Below, in pieces: positions 1 through 9,894 of a stretch of 64,000 nucleotides of DNA. Made by a program: the position numbers and the translations under genes. Positions within the stretch are counted from its first letter, which is position 1, and each line of letters begins with the position of its first letter. This DNA is from Rickettsia endosymbiont of Bradysia coprophila (GTDB lineage Bacteria > Pseudomonadota > Alphaproteobacteria > Rickettsiales > Rickettsiaceae), in assembly GCA_019468145.1 (NCBI GenBank), contig JAHXDM010000005.1:30578-94577 (forward strand), read 5' to 3'. A model generated the notes under the pieces. The model saw only the letters and a program-made list of their open reading frames with translations. It was not told the DNA's origin and did not search any database.

Positions 1-2
1 AA

Positions 3-806
3 TCTCCTTTAGTTAATCATGAAACTTTCAGATTCGCTCAAAATGATCCAGAATCTATTGCTCAAAGACAAAAAGAAAAATATTTGATGGAAGTAGAATA
101 TAGCAGTAATATTAGCTATGAAGCACAACTCAGAAGAAAAATTGCCGCTTTATTTGAGTCTAAGCTTGCTTATCAGTTACTTACTCAAGCTAAATTTACC
201 ACCACCGTGCAAGAACAACGCTCTGGTAATAATCAGCTTGATGATGAATTTGATGAGCAATGTTTGAAACCCGAATCAGAGACAATGACCCAAGAAGCAA
301 ATGCTTTATCAGATGATGTTTTAAATAAACAACAAACAGATACAATCCAAAATAGCCAAAATCACTCCTTTACCGTAAAATTAAATCAAGACATATCCTT
401 ATCAGATTTTCAACAAAAAACTTTAGAAAATGCTATTACTGCAGTCTATGGTCATGTGAATATAACTTACCAACAATTGCAGAGCTATCACCGAAAATCA
501 GGTACATTACAAAAAAGACTGCTAGGAGAAATTTGTCTTGAAGAACTAGACCCTAATTCTGCTTGGTATAAAATTAGACTACAACTTAGAGAACAATTTG
601 GACATGATATAGATAAATCTTGGTTCTCTAAACTTACTGCACAAGAAAACTTGCAGACTAATACTCTTACCTTACTTGCTCCATCCAATTTTATGAGGGA
701 TTGGATTAAAAATAAATATGGTCATCTGATTGAACAATACTCTAGAGAATCAGAATATTCTATAGTAGAGTGGATTTATAAAGATATAGTTTCTCATGTG
801 GCTTAA
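3..806 (+). CDS. C-terminal part of a protein with a DnaA_N-like domain (5' end outside window)
   Basis: The reading frame is open back to the window edge, so the ATG at 84 is probably internal. The last ~90 residues (WYKIRLQLREQFG, then TLTLLAPSNFMRDWIKNKYG) match the DnaA N-terminal domain I pattern, placed here at the C-terminus and without any AAA+ or DNA-binding domain. Rickettsial plasmids and integrative elements are known to carry such DnaA-like proteins, so a replication or transfer role is likely but inferred. The middle (~residues 60-130) is polar, Gln/Asn-rich and low complexity. The stop overlaps the next gene's ATG by 11 nt, suggesting translational coupling. Confidence 0.6.
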   Translation, partial: SPLVNHETFRFAQNDPESIAQRQKEKYLMEVEYSSNISYEAQLRRKIAALFESKLAYQLLTQAKFTTTVQEQRSGNNQLDDEFDEQCLKPESETMTQEANALSDDVLNKQQTDTIQNSQNHSFTVKLNQDISLSDFQQKTLENAITAVYGHVNITYQQLQSYHRKSGTLQKRLLGEICLEELDPNSAWYKIRLQLREQFGHDIDKSWFSKLTAQENLQTNTLTLLAPSNFMRDWIKNKYGHLIEQYSRESEYSIVEWIYKDIVSHVA

Positions 807-1524
807 AATTCAATTACCAAAATATGATATGGATGAAAATAGTATTTCATCTATAAAAAAAATACAAAGGTACGCGTTTAATTCATTTATATTGATGCTT
901 GTACTATATTTGGTAATAGCAATTACCTTATATCGGTACTACAGTAATAAAGCTGAAATTGAAAAAACACGCATCTTACAAGGGTATTATAAACAAATAT
1001 TGAAGATTAGTACAAACAAATTAATTGACGTTGCTGCCCGTCTATCTATAAGCCTTCAAGATCAGAACCTTGTAATTAATAATAATAGTAATAATGTTGA
1101 CATTTGTGGTAGTAAAAAGTGTATAAGGTATGATCTTTATAAACTTAAAGCATTATTAGATTTTAATATACCAGAATTTATTTATTACAGGATTAAATTA
1201 AATGGAAAATCACTTTGTTCAAATGCAAAATTTCAAAATTACGAGATAGACAGTGTTTATCAGATTAACAAAGATTATTTTCTTAATATCAGTTTAATAG
1301 CTGATAACGCTTTTTTACAACAGTTAGAATCTAATATAAAAAAACCATTGTGGATATTTGTTATATCTTTTCCAATCATTATTTTATTATTATATATCTT
1401 ATCAAATGCGTTCAAATCGGTTTTTAACAAGATTTATCTAATGAATTATCAAAATAAATATGGTGCAGAACTAAAACAATTGGAAACTGAATATCAGAAC
1501 AAGTTACAAAGTGCTGAAGTGTAG
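796..1524 (+). pseudogene. Two-TM sensor-like membrane protein, truncated by an IS
   Basis: Transmembrane segments at about residues 24-48 and 183-205 flank a ~130-residue external domain with a CGSKKC motif. After the second segment a short coiled coil (LKQLETEYQNKLQ) begins, the layout of the N-terminal sensor half of a histidine kinase or chemoreceptor. The frame then runs into the terminus of an IS481-type element at 1520, and the last codons and stop come from the IS, so the cytoplasmic output domain is missing. Overlap with the preceding gene suggests one operon. The sensor function is inferred from topology; no catalytic domain is left to prove it. Confidence 0.45.
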
Positions 1525-2721
1525 AAGTCAAGATTTGATCTTACAGACACTATAAATTTTGCACCTGATTGTCAGTTAAATTTTGACTGTCAGATATATA
1601 TTCAAGGTACAAGATTTCATTATTCTTTTCAACAGCTAATTTTTTACTATCTTGAAAAGTTTGCATAGGGGTTTTACCATAACAATATTTTCCTGAATGT
1701 GGCCTTTCATGATTGTAATACTCTAACCAAATATCAAGATCTAGCTGTAAATCTTCAAGGGATGTATAAATCTTTTTTCGCATAGCTGTATCAAAGAATT
1801 CCTGTTTCATAGTTTTGTTAAAACGCTCACACATACCATTGGTTTGAGGCGAGTAAGCGCGAGTAACAGTATGTTCTATACCTTCGATGCTTAAGAATAA
1901 CTCAAAAGCATGATGCTCTATATTGCCTTTATATTCGCTCCCCCGATCAGTAAGGATACGTAAGATAGGTATCCCTTGGTCCTCATACCATGGTAATATC
2001 CGGTCATTGAGCATATCAGCACTCGTCAGCGCTGTTTTCTCAGTATATAGTTTAGCATCTGCTACTCTGGTATAGCTGTCGATAAAGACCTGAGAATAAA
2101 CCTTACCTATACCTTTAAAATTGCCAACATAATATGTATCCTGGCACCCTAAATAACCTGGATGCTGCGTTTCTATCTCACCATGGGCTTCTTTCTCATT
2201 ACGACGCTTCTCTAATACTTGTAACTGGGCTTCGGTAAGAACAATACCATCTTGAGCCATCTTAGCTTCTAATGCTTTAAGCCTTTTATTGATATTGTTT
2301 AAATCATTACGCAACCAAATTGATCTTACCCCACCAGGTGATACAAGAACACCTGTCTTCTTAAGCTCATTTGATACTCTCAGTTGCCCATATGCTGGAT
2401 ATTCTACAGCCATATCCACAACTGCTTTCTCCACACGTGGATCTACTCTATTAGCTATTATGGGCTTCTTCCGACTTATTTCGTATAGGGCTTCTTCTCC
2501 TCCAGTTTCATATAATTCTTGAAATCTATAGTAACTATCTCTACTATATCCCATAGCCTTACATGCTGCTGATACATTGCCTAAACTCTTTGCTAGCCCT
2601 AATAACCCTAGTTTGGGCTTTATTATTTTTTGATTTAAGTTCATTGTGACCTTCCATTTTTTTATCTGTATTTTTTATACATTATTTTTATTAAATGTAA
2701 GATCAAATGTTAACTAATACA
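1520..2721 (-). mobile_element. IS481-type element, copy A (complete, 1202 bp)
   Basis: The ends are imperfect ~26-bp inverted repeats: TGTAGAAGTCAAGATTTGAT at the transposase 3' side and TGTATTAGTTAACATTTGAT at the 5' side. The same 1202-bp unit recurs at 15195 and 26645 and partially at 57788. The flanks here (gctgaag / ctatatt) do not match, and they belong to unrelated genes (a sensor-like gene left, IS66 right), so this copy sits at a rearrangement junction and not at a simple insertion. Confidence 0.9.
1550..2644 (-). CDS. IS481-family transposase (copy A)
   Basis: 364-residue DDE transposase. The N-terminal helix-turn-helix region contains [19 protein letters not shown]; the integrase core has the first Asp near QDTYYVG, the second in [11 protein letters not shown], and the Glu in the [15 protein letters not shown] segment, followed by YNHERPH. 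Length and single-ORF organisation fit IS481. The product is identical to the copy at 15272 and differs by two residues from the copy at 26722, so these copies spread recently. Confidence 0.92.
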   Translation of the reverse strand: MNLNQKIIKPKLGLLGLAKSLGNVSAACKAMGYSRDSYYRFQELYETGGEEALYEISRKKPIIANRVDPRVEKAVVDMAVEYPAYGQLRVSNELKKTGVLVSPGGVRSIWLRNDLNNINKRLKALEAKMAQDGIVLTEAQLQVLEKRRNEKEAHGEIETQHPGYLGCQDTYYVGNFKGIGKVYSQVFIDSYTRVADAKLYTEKTALTSADMLNDRILPWYEDQGIPILRILTDRGSEYKGNIEHHAFELFLSIEGIEHTVTRAYSPQTNGMCERFNKTMKQEFFDTAMRKKIYTSLEDLQLDLDIWLEYYNHERPHSGKYCYGKTPMQTFQDSKKLAVEKNNEILYLEYISDSQNLTDNQVQNL

Positions 2722-2858
2722 CTATATTCGCTAATTGAAACTGCTAAGCTGAATAATATAAATCCTTGGACATATTTACAAAAAGTACTCACCATCATAC
2801 AAGATTATAATTCCACTAAGATCTTAGACCTACTGCCCTGGAATCTTAAACTACAATA
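2722..2858 (+). pseudogene. IS66 transposase (TnpC) C-terminal fragment
   Basis: Open in frame from the IS481 junction: LIETAKLNNINPWTYLQKVL followed by LLPWN, the standard C-terminus of IS66-family TnpC. The right IS66 terminus follows at about 2894, where the complement reads GTAAGCGTATGGTAAACC, with the GTAAGCG start typical of the family. Everything upstream was lost at the IS481 junction. Confidence 0.75.
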
Positions 2859-3228
2859 ACTGATAATGATAGACCGGGTTTACCATACGCTTACATTGCT
2901 CTTCTAATATTCTCAATATCTCAACTAAACTTGAACTTTTAACTTTACCTTCAATAACCAGAGAAAAATCATTAAATATTAGTGAGGCTTTTTCTAAAGT
3001 AGAGCTTCTGGTATCTAAAACTGACAATTCTACAAACCCCTTAGCTTTATCAGTTTCATTTTTGTTACTTATTATAAATTTCTTCGCCTCTCGTTTCCAA
3101 GTATATATCGTAGTTTCTGAAATATTGTAAGATTTAGCGAGCTTTGATACTAGGCAATTAGGTGCTTGAGCTTCTCGTAATATTTGCTCCTTTATTTCGG
3201 GCAATATCTTCTTATAGTTATTTGGCAT
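2851..3228 (-). pseudogene. IS66 accessory protein TnpA, 3' end replaced
   Basis: The N-terminal half is a helix-turn-helix of the IS66/IS3 OrfA type (CLVSKLAKSYNISETTIYTW). The rest resembles IS66 TnpA (SSSLVEILRILEE). The final ~14 codons run backwards through the right terminus of the neighbouring IS66 fragment, so the natural end is lost. The outer IS66 end lies at ~3308 (complement GTAACCGTACGGTAAAGG). Two partial IS66 copies therefore meet head to head at ~2894. Confidence 0.65.
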
Positions 3229-3308
3229 AGAATTATATCCTTCTTTATTAAGATGTTATCATACTATACCTTATTATCTTTAATAGACCGCCTTTACCGT
3301 ACGGTTAC

Positions 3309-3449
3309 GTTCAAATGATAATGGAATCTCCACATACAAAAATTTATGAAAAAATCGTTGATGGAATGGGTAGAAAAATATATGAAGCTGAAAATATAAG
3401 AATCATTACTGAAAACAATATAATTATTAGTATAATCAGGAAAAAATAG
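3309..3449 (+). pseudogene. C-terminal tail of a possible polymorphic toxin
   Basis: A frame open from the IS66 end gives about 46 residues, including SPHTKIYEKIVDGMGRKIYE and a basic end (SIIRKK). It looks like the extreme C-terminus of a larger exported toxin cut off by IS66. It lies 9 nt before a small acidic ORF, the usual toxin-tail/immunity order. No catalytic motif is recognisable, so the identity is inferred from context. Confidence 0.3.
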
Positions 3450-3458
3450 TATATAACA

Positions 3459-3743
3459 ATGAATAATTGTAGTAATAAAAATATTCTAAATAGTATATAT
3501 AAAACTATACATGATTTTCGTGTTAATCAGATAAGTATAGATAATATGCTAGCAAATTTAAGTGGGAATATTTCTGCTTTAGAAGGCGTAGACTCAAAAT
3601 TTATAGATAATTTTCAAGGTGTTATTGGAGAAGTAGAATTCATTAAATACACAGAAAATTCTGATTTGGTACATGAACTTGTATTAAAAGAGATTAATGA
3701 TTATGAAAATTATTTAAAGGAATATTTCAGTAATATAAAATAG
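3459..3743 (+). CDS. Small acidic protein, possible immunity protein
   Basis: 94 residues, acidic, predicted mostly helical, no signal peptide or membrane segment. It follows a toxin-like C-terminal tail by 9 nt and is followed at once, in another frame, by a second tail with the residues DHGGPNIWWNIHPADG. Small acidic ORFs wedged between displaced toxin C-termini are typical immunity genes of polymorphic or contact-dependent toxins. I do not recognise the family; the assignment rests only on context. Confidence 0.35.
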   Translation: MNNCSNKNILNSIYKTIHDFRVNQISIDNMLANLSGNISALEGVDSKFIDNFQGVIGEVEFIKYTENSDLVHELVLKEINDYENYLKEYFSNIK

Positions 3744-3825
3744 ATCATGGTGGACCAAATATTTGGTGGAATATTCATCCAGCTGATGGGGTAGTAGAAC
3801 ATAAACTTATTCATGGCAAAGGATC
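3743..3825 (+). pseudogene. Second polymorphic-toxin C-terminal tail
   Basis: In the frame starting at 3743 the sequence reads DHGGPNIWWNIHPADG, then VEHKLIHGKGS. The GGPxxW...HP pattern is common at the ends of nuclease-type polymorphic toxins. There is no start and no upstream toxin body. The frame is interrupted at 3826 by an IS21-type terminus. This is a relic, not a working gene. Confidence 0.35.
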
Positions 3826-3906
3826 TTGTTTACCGCCAACTATAAATACCGAAAATTGCCAACTATAATTACCAAATTTGGGGGGCAAAAATATTAGTTA
3901 TTTATT
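3826..3906. repeat. IS21-type terminal region
   Basis: The tip TGTTTACCGCCAACTATAAA is followed by a second internal copy of the GCCAACTATAA unit and by a TTTGGGGGGCAAAAATATT tract. The same block, nearly identical, lies at 61061-61138 next to an istB remnant. Tandem terminal repeats of this kind are typical of IS21-family ends. A second IS was inserted at 3907. Confidence 0.65.
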
Positions 3907-4997
3907 TGTGTGATTTATAGACATGGTTACAACTAAACTGTCAGGTCAATTCCTAACTAATGACCTGGATTATGTGTTTTTAGGTTTATTACTTAACTTT
4001 AGTTTGTTATTATATTTGTAATTTTGCATAATAAATGGTTCTTTTAATGGGTCATAATTTTTTTCAATTTCTTGTATAGAAGGAACGAAAGATTTTAGAT
4101 CTTTATATTTCTCCCAAGGAGTTTTACCAGAAAGAGAACTATGACCCCGATTATGATTATAATAATGCGCCCAATTTTGTAATTGTTTTTGAAGCTCTGC
4201 GCTTTGTATATCAACACTTTTTTACGTCCTTTCTACTTTGCCATTTAAATGAGGTGATAATGGCCTAATGGGACGGAATTTAATTTTATGTTCTTTTAGA
4301 TAATCTTGTACAGCATAAGCAAAAAACTCTTGCCCTCTATCAGTTTGAATACGTTGTACTGGGAATGGCATGCACTCTAATACTTGATCTAAAAAAGATA
4401 AAGTATTTGTTGCAGTACGTCTCTTATATAAAGCTAATACCTTATATTTGGTACAATCATCTATGGCAGTATATTGATATAAATTATTAGCAATTTTATA
4501 TACATCCATTTGTACTCTTGCGCCTGGCACCTTAAGCACTATAACGTTTCACTTGCTTACGGTAATGGCGTTTTAAGTTTAACAACTCAACATTATGTTT
4601 TTTTAATACTTTATGTATAGTAGCAGTAGAAAATGAAATTTCATATAAGCGCTTTAGCTCATTCTGAATACGCCTCGCACCCAATTTTCTTCCTTGTCTT
4701 AAACCTAGTATTCGTTGCTCTTCTGTATCATTTATTTTTTGCACAGGAGATGTCTTTGGTTTTTTGCTTAGATCGTGTAGTCCCTCTACACCTAATAACT
4801 CATAACGTTTGTACCATTTGCGTAAAGTAAACCTTGAAATACCATAATAGTTACAAACCTTTCCCGCGTTACCCACCTCTTCATATAATTTAACCCAATT
4901 TAAGCGTAATTTAATCTTAGGGGCCATTCGTTTATTTTAATAATTAAACTACATTTAATCTTACATTATTATTGTAACCATGTCTATAAATCACACA
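3907..4997 (-). mobile_element. IS481-family element, second type (1091 bp, decayed)
   Basis: It is bounded by inverted repeats of 26 bp that begin TGTGTGATTTATAGACATGG at both ends. It lies inside an IS21 remnant: IS21 terminal repeat to the left, istA sequence to the right. The sequence is unrelated at DNA level to the 1202-bp IS481-type element. No clear target duplication is visible. Confidence 0.8.
3970..4927 (-). pseudogene. IS481-family transposase, frameshifted
   Basis: The N-terminal part (4927-4532) carries the helix-turn-helix CNYYGISRFTLRKWYKRYELL. The core follows in another frame at 4539-4222 (PGARVQMDVYKIA, AIDDCTKYKVL, RIQTDRGQEFF, SPHLNGKVER). One extra T near 4535 breaks the frame, and a TAA follows VERT. 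Beyond it the reading continues with YYNHNRGHSSLSGKTPWEKY to a stop at 3970. Two independent lesions make this inactive. Confidence 0.85.
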
Positions 4998-5345
4998 TAC
5001 CACTTGCGGCATCATACATCAAACCGACATATCCGTAATCCACTTGGGCTTCTTCTGCTGGTTTGGTCATTAATGGAATAGTATAATTTTTGTTCTTGTT
5101 AAATTTGCTTGCAATATACCTACGGATACTAGTTTCACTAACATCAAATCCCCTCTCTTTGATCAATCTATGAATTTAGGTGATAGTCATAAATTTTTCT
5201 TCTAACCAAATAGCAATTTGTTGATCGTAAGCTGCTAAAGTATCAGCTTTCTTTTCTTGCTTGCGACTAATCTTCATGTACCTGCTCGCTGAAATCTCCT
5301 TGGCAATATCATCAAATTGATCATTGTGATATCCTAACTTTTCTT
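4998..5345 (-). pseudogene. IS21 transposase IstA fragment
   Basis: The minus-strand reading gives a helix-turn-helix region (RGFDVSETSIRRYIASKF) followed by EEAQVDYGYVG, the start of the IS21 integrase core. The upstream reading (HNDQFDDIAKEISASRYMK) extends to the IS630 boundary at 5345, with one internal stop before IHRLIKERG. The C-terminal two thirds and istB are missing here; an istB piece survives at 61.2-61.6 kb. Confidence 0.65.
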
Positions 5346-5479
5346 TTATAGTCAATTAACTTGAGTTAGAGACAGAGAAGAAACTTGTTATAGTATCATG
5401 TAAATTACCAATTTCTGATATTTTATTTTTAATCCACTTTTTCATATTAGCCCAAAACTTTTCTATAGGATTTAAATCT

Positions 5480-7003
5480 TACTATTACCCACAATTTTGA
5501 GGGATAAATAAACATAACATATCCATACTGTCTTTAAGATTTTCGTAACCCCTCCATAATGTCATAGTGCCCGGCAATTTATCACTTTTTCTATTCATAA
5601 ATCCACCTAATTTTCCAAGCCAAATAATAGCTTGTTTTATAGTTGGTGGATCTTTCGGTATGATCAGAGCTTTATGCTCACGAATATAAAGTGCTTGCCA
5701 TTCTTCTAAAGACAAAATCTTAGTACACAATTCTTCAGGGTGAGATATAGCAGCTTTCGATAAATATAAAATTTTAAATGCAATAATACTTTTTAGGGCA
5801 ATCAATTTCTCTAATCTGTCTTTGGTAGATAAACGCGAATTTTCTATTTTACATCCAGATTTTAACACTCTAAAATATTCTTCAACTTTCCACCTTAGTT
5901 TATAGCAATTTATCCTTTCAATCGCATCTTTGAAGTTAACAACAGGAATATTGGTTAGTAATGTCCAATCAATTGCTTCTGTTTCTTCAGGGGGATCAAT
6001 TTCCTTAGCCCTGACAACGCTGATTGCTACTTTATCACTTATTTTATGCCCGGTATCTTTTGAACCATATAATGATGGAGAGCTAATTGGTATCAAACCA
6101 GAGATATATTTTATTTCAATTTTTGCCTCTCGTGATTTTTGACCTTGCTTTTTTGGTATTTGAAGGACCATCTCCTCCTTTTCCCGTATTTGATTTATCC
6201 GCGTTTGTAAATTTGTTTTACCAATTTTTGGGCAAATAAATTTTCTATTCTGTCTATTACGAACAATAAATAAAGTACTTAACTCTTGGCAACGCCATAA
6301 AAGCTCAAAAATATCTGCTTCTCTGTCGCCTATAGTAACAACTTGCGTACCTACCGGTATAATATTCATAGTGTCTTGCAGAGCTGTTATCCATTTATAA
6401 CTTTCTTTTTCTTTAATAGAAGAAATATATTTTCTTCTTGTCTTTTCTTGCGCCGTTTCTTCCCGGAGCACACGAGCCCAACATTGCTGAGAAGATAGAC
6501 CTAAAGGTAATCCTTCCATTGTAAGCATCAAGGCGGTATGTACCATTAAACCCATCTTATGTTTTGTATAAGCCTTTGAAATGCTACCAAGTCCCTTAGT
6601 TTTGATGTGAGAATCAAAGTCTAAATTTGATGTATCTTGAACTGAACATACATATTTATTACCTTTAATTCTTTCTCCTGTTTCTTTATAATGCGAAGAA
6701 TAAATTTCTTCAGGATTAAACTTTTTATTACTTAATAATCGATATGCTCCTTTAGCTTCCCTCCAACTTTTGCAACTTTGATTTATTGAACCGGATGCTT
6801 TGCCCTCAAGCAAAGTGGTGGTTTTGATAAGCCTTGCTATAAGTCTTTTATCTCCTAAATTAACATGCCTAAATTCTCTTTCCAGCCACTTATCACCTAA
6901 TTCGTAAGTATTAGATAGTTGAACATTTGCCATTAGGATACCTCTTGTCATACAAATATATTTTAGATATTTTATACCTATTTTATATTTGTGGGTAATA
7001 GTA
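5480..7003 (-). mobile_element. IS4-family (Tn5-like) element, 1524 bp
   Basis: The ends are inverted repeats TACTATTACCCACAA. A 13-bp direct duplication, aggatttaaatct, flanks it at 5467-5479 and 7004-7016. Removing one copy of the duplication restores the IS630 reading SPDLNPIEKFW, so this is a clean insertion. Confidence 0.9.
5485..6933 (-). CDS. IS4-family Tn5-like transposase
   Basis: 482 residues, close to the 476 of Tn5 transposase. The N-terminus has the Tn5-type LGDKRLIARLIK motif; the core has SVQDTSNLDFD, then TIGDREADIFEL, and the YREK-type signature (YKLRWKVEEYFRVLKSGCKIE) near residue 360. ATG at 6933 is preferred over 6951, with AGAGG seven bases ahead. It appears intact and could still be active. 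Confidence 0.88.
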   Translation of the reverse strand: MANVQLSNTYELGDKWLEREFRHVNLGDKRLIARLIKTTTLLEGKASGSINQSCKSWREAKGAYRLLSNKKFNPEEIYSSHYKETGERIKGNKYVCSVQDTSNLDFDSHIKTKGLGSISKAYTKHKMGLMVHTALMLTMEGLPLGLSSQQCWARVLREETAQEKTRRKYISSIKEKESYKWITALQDTMNIIPVGTQVVTIGDREADIFELLWRCQELSTLFIVRNRQNRKFICPKIGKTNLQTRINQIREKEEMVLQIPKKQGQKSREAKIEIKYISGLIPISSPSLYGSKDTGHKISDKVAISVVRAKEIDPPEETEAIDWTLLTNIPVVNFKDAIERINCYKLRWKVEEYFRVLKSGCKIENSRLSTKDRLEKLIALKSIIAFKILYLSKAAISHPEELCTKILSLEEWQALYIREHKALIIPKDPPTIKQAIIWLGKLGGFMNRKSDKLPGTMTLWRGYENLKDSMDMLCLFIPQNCG

Positions 7004-7832
7004 AGGATTTAAATCTGGGGAATATGGTGGTAAAAAAATAATTCTTGCACCAACAGATTCTATTAATTCCTTCGTTTTTGTGGATTTATGAAAACTAGCA
7101 TTATCCATGATAACAACTTGTCCAGCTGTTAACTCTTTAAGTAATTGCTGTCTTACCCATTCGTTGAACAATGTAGTATTACATGTCCCTGTAAATATAA
7201 AAGGAGCTATACTATTATTATTGTTTAAAGCTGATAGTATGTTAGTTCTCTGATAGTATTTACCACTTCTCTTTCCTAGTAAAATCTTACCTATTTCGCT
7301 CCAGCCTTTATCTTGACAGATATTCATATCTATACCACTTTCATCCAGATATACTAATTGGCCTTTGCTTAAGCTCATTATTGACTCCAAATATTCCGCC
7401 CTTTTCTTGGTGTTGGATTCTTTGTAGATAAAAGTTTTTTTTATAACTAAAGCCTAATTTTTTTAATCTTTTGTAAATTGAACAAGCACTTACACCAAAA
7501 TGTTTACCTATCTCAGCCAATGTCTTATCGGGATTAAGTTCAACAAATTCTTTTAAGATATCAGGAGATATTTTACCTTTACTGCCCAATTTTGGTTTAG
7601 GACTTATTATCCCTTCTTCTTTATATCTATTCCACCACCTACTTATAGCACTTTTACTTACCTTAAATATTTTCGATGCTCTTCTTAGGCTATTCCCGGT
7701 TTCTATAGATTCTATTACTCTTGATCTTAAATCTATACTATAGGATTTCATTAACTCTTTATATTTATGTTATTTTATATTTTTACCTAATCTTAACATT
7801 ACTCCGTCCCTACTTCAAGTTAATTTACTATA

Positions 7833-9894
7833 TAAAGCAAAATCTCTAAAATATCGTTTTCCTGGGAAATATGAAGAAAGCATTAAATGTTATGAAAAAG
7901 CTGTGTCATTAGATCTGGACAAGGAATTATTACAAAATGCTTTGCAGGCAATTCAACTTCATTATTCATGCCAAGAACATAATTATCCGAAAGCTTTAAA
8001 AGCTTCGAATGCTTTAATAAAGTTAAATCCAGGTAATTTATATGATTTGTATCATCAAGCACAAAATTATTTCCATCTAGAAAAATATCAAGAATCTCTT
8101 AACTGTTGCGATGAAATAATAAAATTGAGTAAACACTGGCCTAAAGCATCTACTTTAAAAGGACATATTCTATTAATATTAGGTAAATTAGAAGAAGCTG
8201 TAAAATATTATAGTACTGCAACAGATTATTACTTAAAATTGGAAACTGAACAAAATGATCTATTTTATAGACAAGATTGTACTAGAGGTTACTTATATCG
8301 TGCTATTGCAACAGATTTATTAGGTAAAAGGGCTGTTGCTACTAAAGAATATAACAAGGTGATTCAGCGACTTGATATAGATTTAGTATCATCTATCGAT
8401 CCGGATTATTTGCATTTTTTAAAAGCGATGGCTTACTCCAAACTTGGTAAATTCAAAGAAGTTAATGAGTGCTACGACAAGATACATACCAGCAAATATT
8501 GCATCTACTCTTATCATGTTGACTCGGAGTTTTTGAAATTCTATTATGAAATATTAAATCTTTCTAATCATAAAAATGCCTATTTCATTAAAAGCAACAT
8601 TAATGAATTTTGGCAAGATTATGCAGAAGAAATGAAATGTTATGAAAAGATCTTAGAATTAGAAGCTGATAATGAAAGGGCTCTATTTGGCCTCAAAAGA
8701 GTATATGCAAAACTTGGTCGATACGAAAAAGTAGCTAATATTCTGAAACAAAAGATTAAATTTAATCTAGATAATAAGTATCTGGAATCTATAATGTTTC
8801 GAGATATTGGCGAAGTGTTATATAAATTAGAGCAGTATAATGAGGCATTAGATTATTTTAGCAAGTCCTTAATATCAATTTCTGAAGAATTAGCTTCAAA
8901 AATATTGGATGCTAATCGACTAGAGGTACTTAATATCATCAAAGCAGATATTTTAGTATATTATGCTGACACTTTCAGTAAATTAGAAAACCACCAACAA
9001 GCTATAGAATATTTTGATCAAGCTTTATTATTAGATCCTAATCATACATTTGCATACTATCATAAGGCTCAACTATTAAACAAACTACAAAAATATGATG
9101 AAACAATAATATGTTGTAATAATGGATTATTGATTAACCCGGATGATCCTAATTTTTTAGAGTTAAAACACTCTGCTTTATATGCAATATGTAAATTGTC
9201 TCTTCCAGAAGAAATAGAAAACATAGAATATTTAATAGAACATCTGCCACTTTCCATAGAAGCTAACAACATAGCTATTAAAGAATGCAATATTATTGCA
9301 TCACTAAGTGATGATAATAGTGAAAAAGCCAAACATCGTAAATATTTACATAACATACTTAAACTACCATGGGGAAAGTATGATAATGTCAATATTGATC
9401 TTAAAATAGCTAGTAAAATTTTGGATCAAGAACATTATGGTCTTGAGGAAGTAAAGAATCGTATCTTGGAATCTTTATCATTTCTAACTCGTTCTAATCT
9501 TGCTAAAACTCCTATCATCTGTTTAGTAGGTCCCCCCAGGAGCAGGCAAAACATCTATCGCTAGATCTATTGCTAATGCCTTAACCCGTAAATTTACCAG
9601 TCTTTCTCTGGCTGGAGGTGATGATATTTCTTTAATTAGAGGTTTTATGCGCACCTATACAGGTTCTCATCCTGGTAAAATCTTATCTTTGATCACTGAA
9701 GCCGGTACTAGTAATCCAGTGATGCTTCTGGATGAAATTGATAAGATTAATAAATATAGCCGTAGGGGAAGTGGTTTAGAATCAGCCTTACTTCAGCTAT
9801 TAGATCCGGAACATAATAATAGATTTACTGATGATTATTTTGATTTCCCATTCGATTTATCAAAGATATTTTTTATTGCTACTGCTAATTCATT
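7833..9894 (+). pseudogene. TPR-Lon fusion protease, N-terminal part (truncated and frameshifted)
   Basis: About 500 residues of tetratricopeptide repeats (KYEESIKCYEKAVSLD, EKYQESLNCCDEIIK, NHQQAIEYFDQALLLD) run straight into a Lon protease: LKLPWGKYDNVN, HYGLEEVKNRILESL, then the P-loop. The TPR block replaces Lon's usual N-terminal domain. At ~9536 a run of six C shifts the frame exactly in the Walker A motif; with five C it reads GPPGAGKTSIARSI. Walker B (PVMLLDEIDK) lies in the shifted frame. The 5' end is cut by IS630 and the 3' side by an IS5 element at 9895. Lon unfolds and degrades proteins; the TPRs would bind partners. Non-functional as it stands. Confidence 0.8.

Larger units (their letters stand above)
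5355..7751 (-). pseudogene. IS630-family transposase, split by an IS
   Basis: N-terminal helix-turn-helix (SLRRASKIFKVSKSAISRW) at 7751-7341; DDE core at 7390-7004 (LVYLDESGIDMN, VVIMDNASFHK, FLPPYSPDLNP). The frames switch at a run of eight A on the coding strand near 7439; the second copy of this IS has nine, so slippage may be used for expression. After SPDLNP the Tn5-like IS intervenes, and the last 40 codons (IEKFWANMKKWIKNKI) resume left of 5479. Confidence 0.8.
5346..7832 (-). mobile_element. IS630-family element, copy A (carries a nested IS)
   Basis: The inverted ends read TATAGTCAATTAACTTGA on the left and TATAGTAAATTAACTTGA on the right (complement). A related truncated copy lies at ~24593-25051. 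A Tn5-like IS is inserted inside the transposase gene. To the right the element abuts the TPR-Lon gene and removed its start; to the left lies istA. Confidence 0.75.

Noticed and set aside
2289-2522. Plus-strand ORF antisense to the IS481 transposase, repeated at each copy
   Set aside because: It recurs only because the IS recurs; no ribosome site and no protein-like composition.
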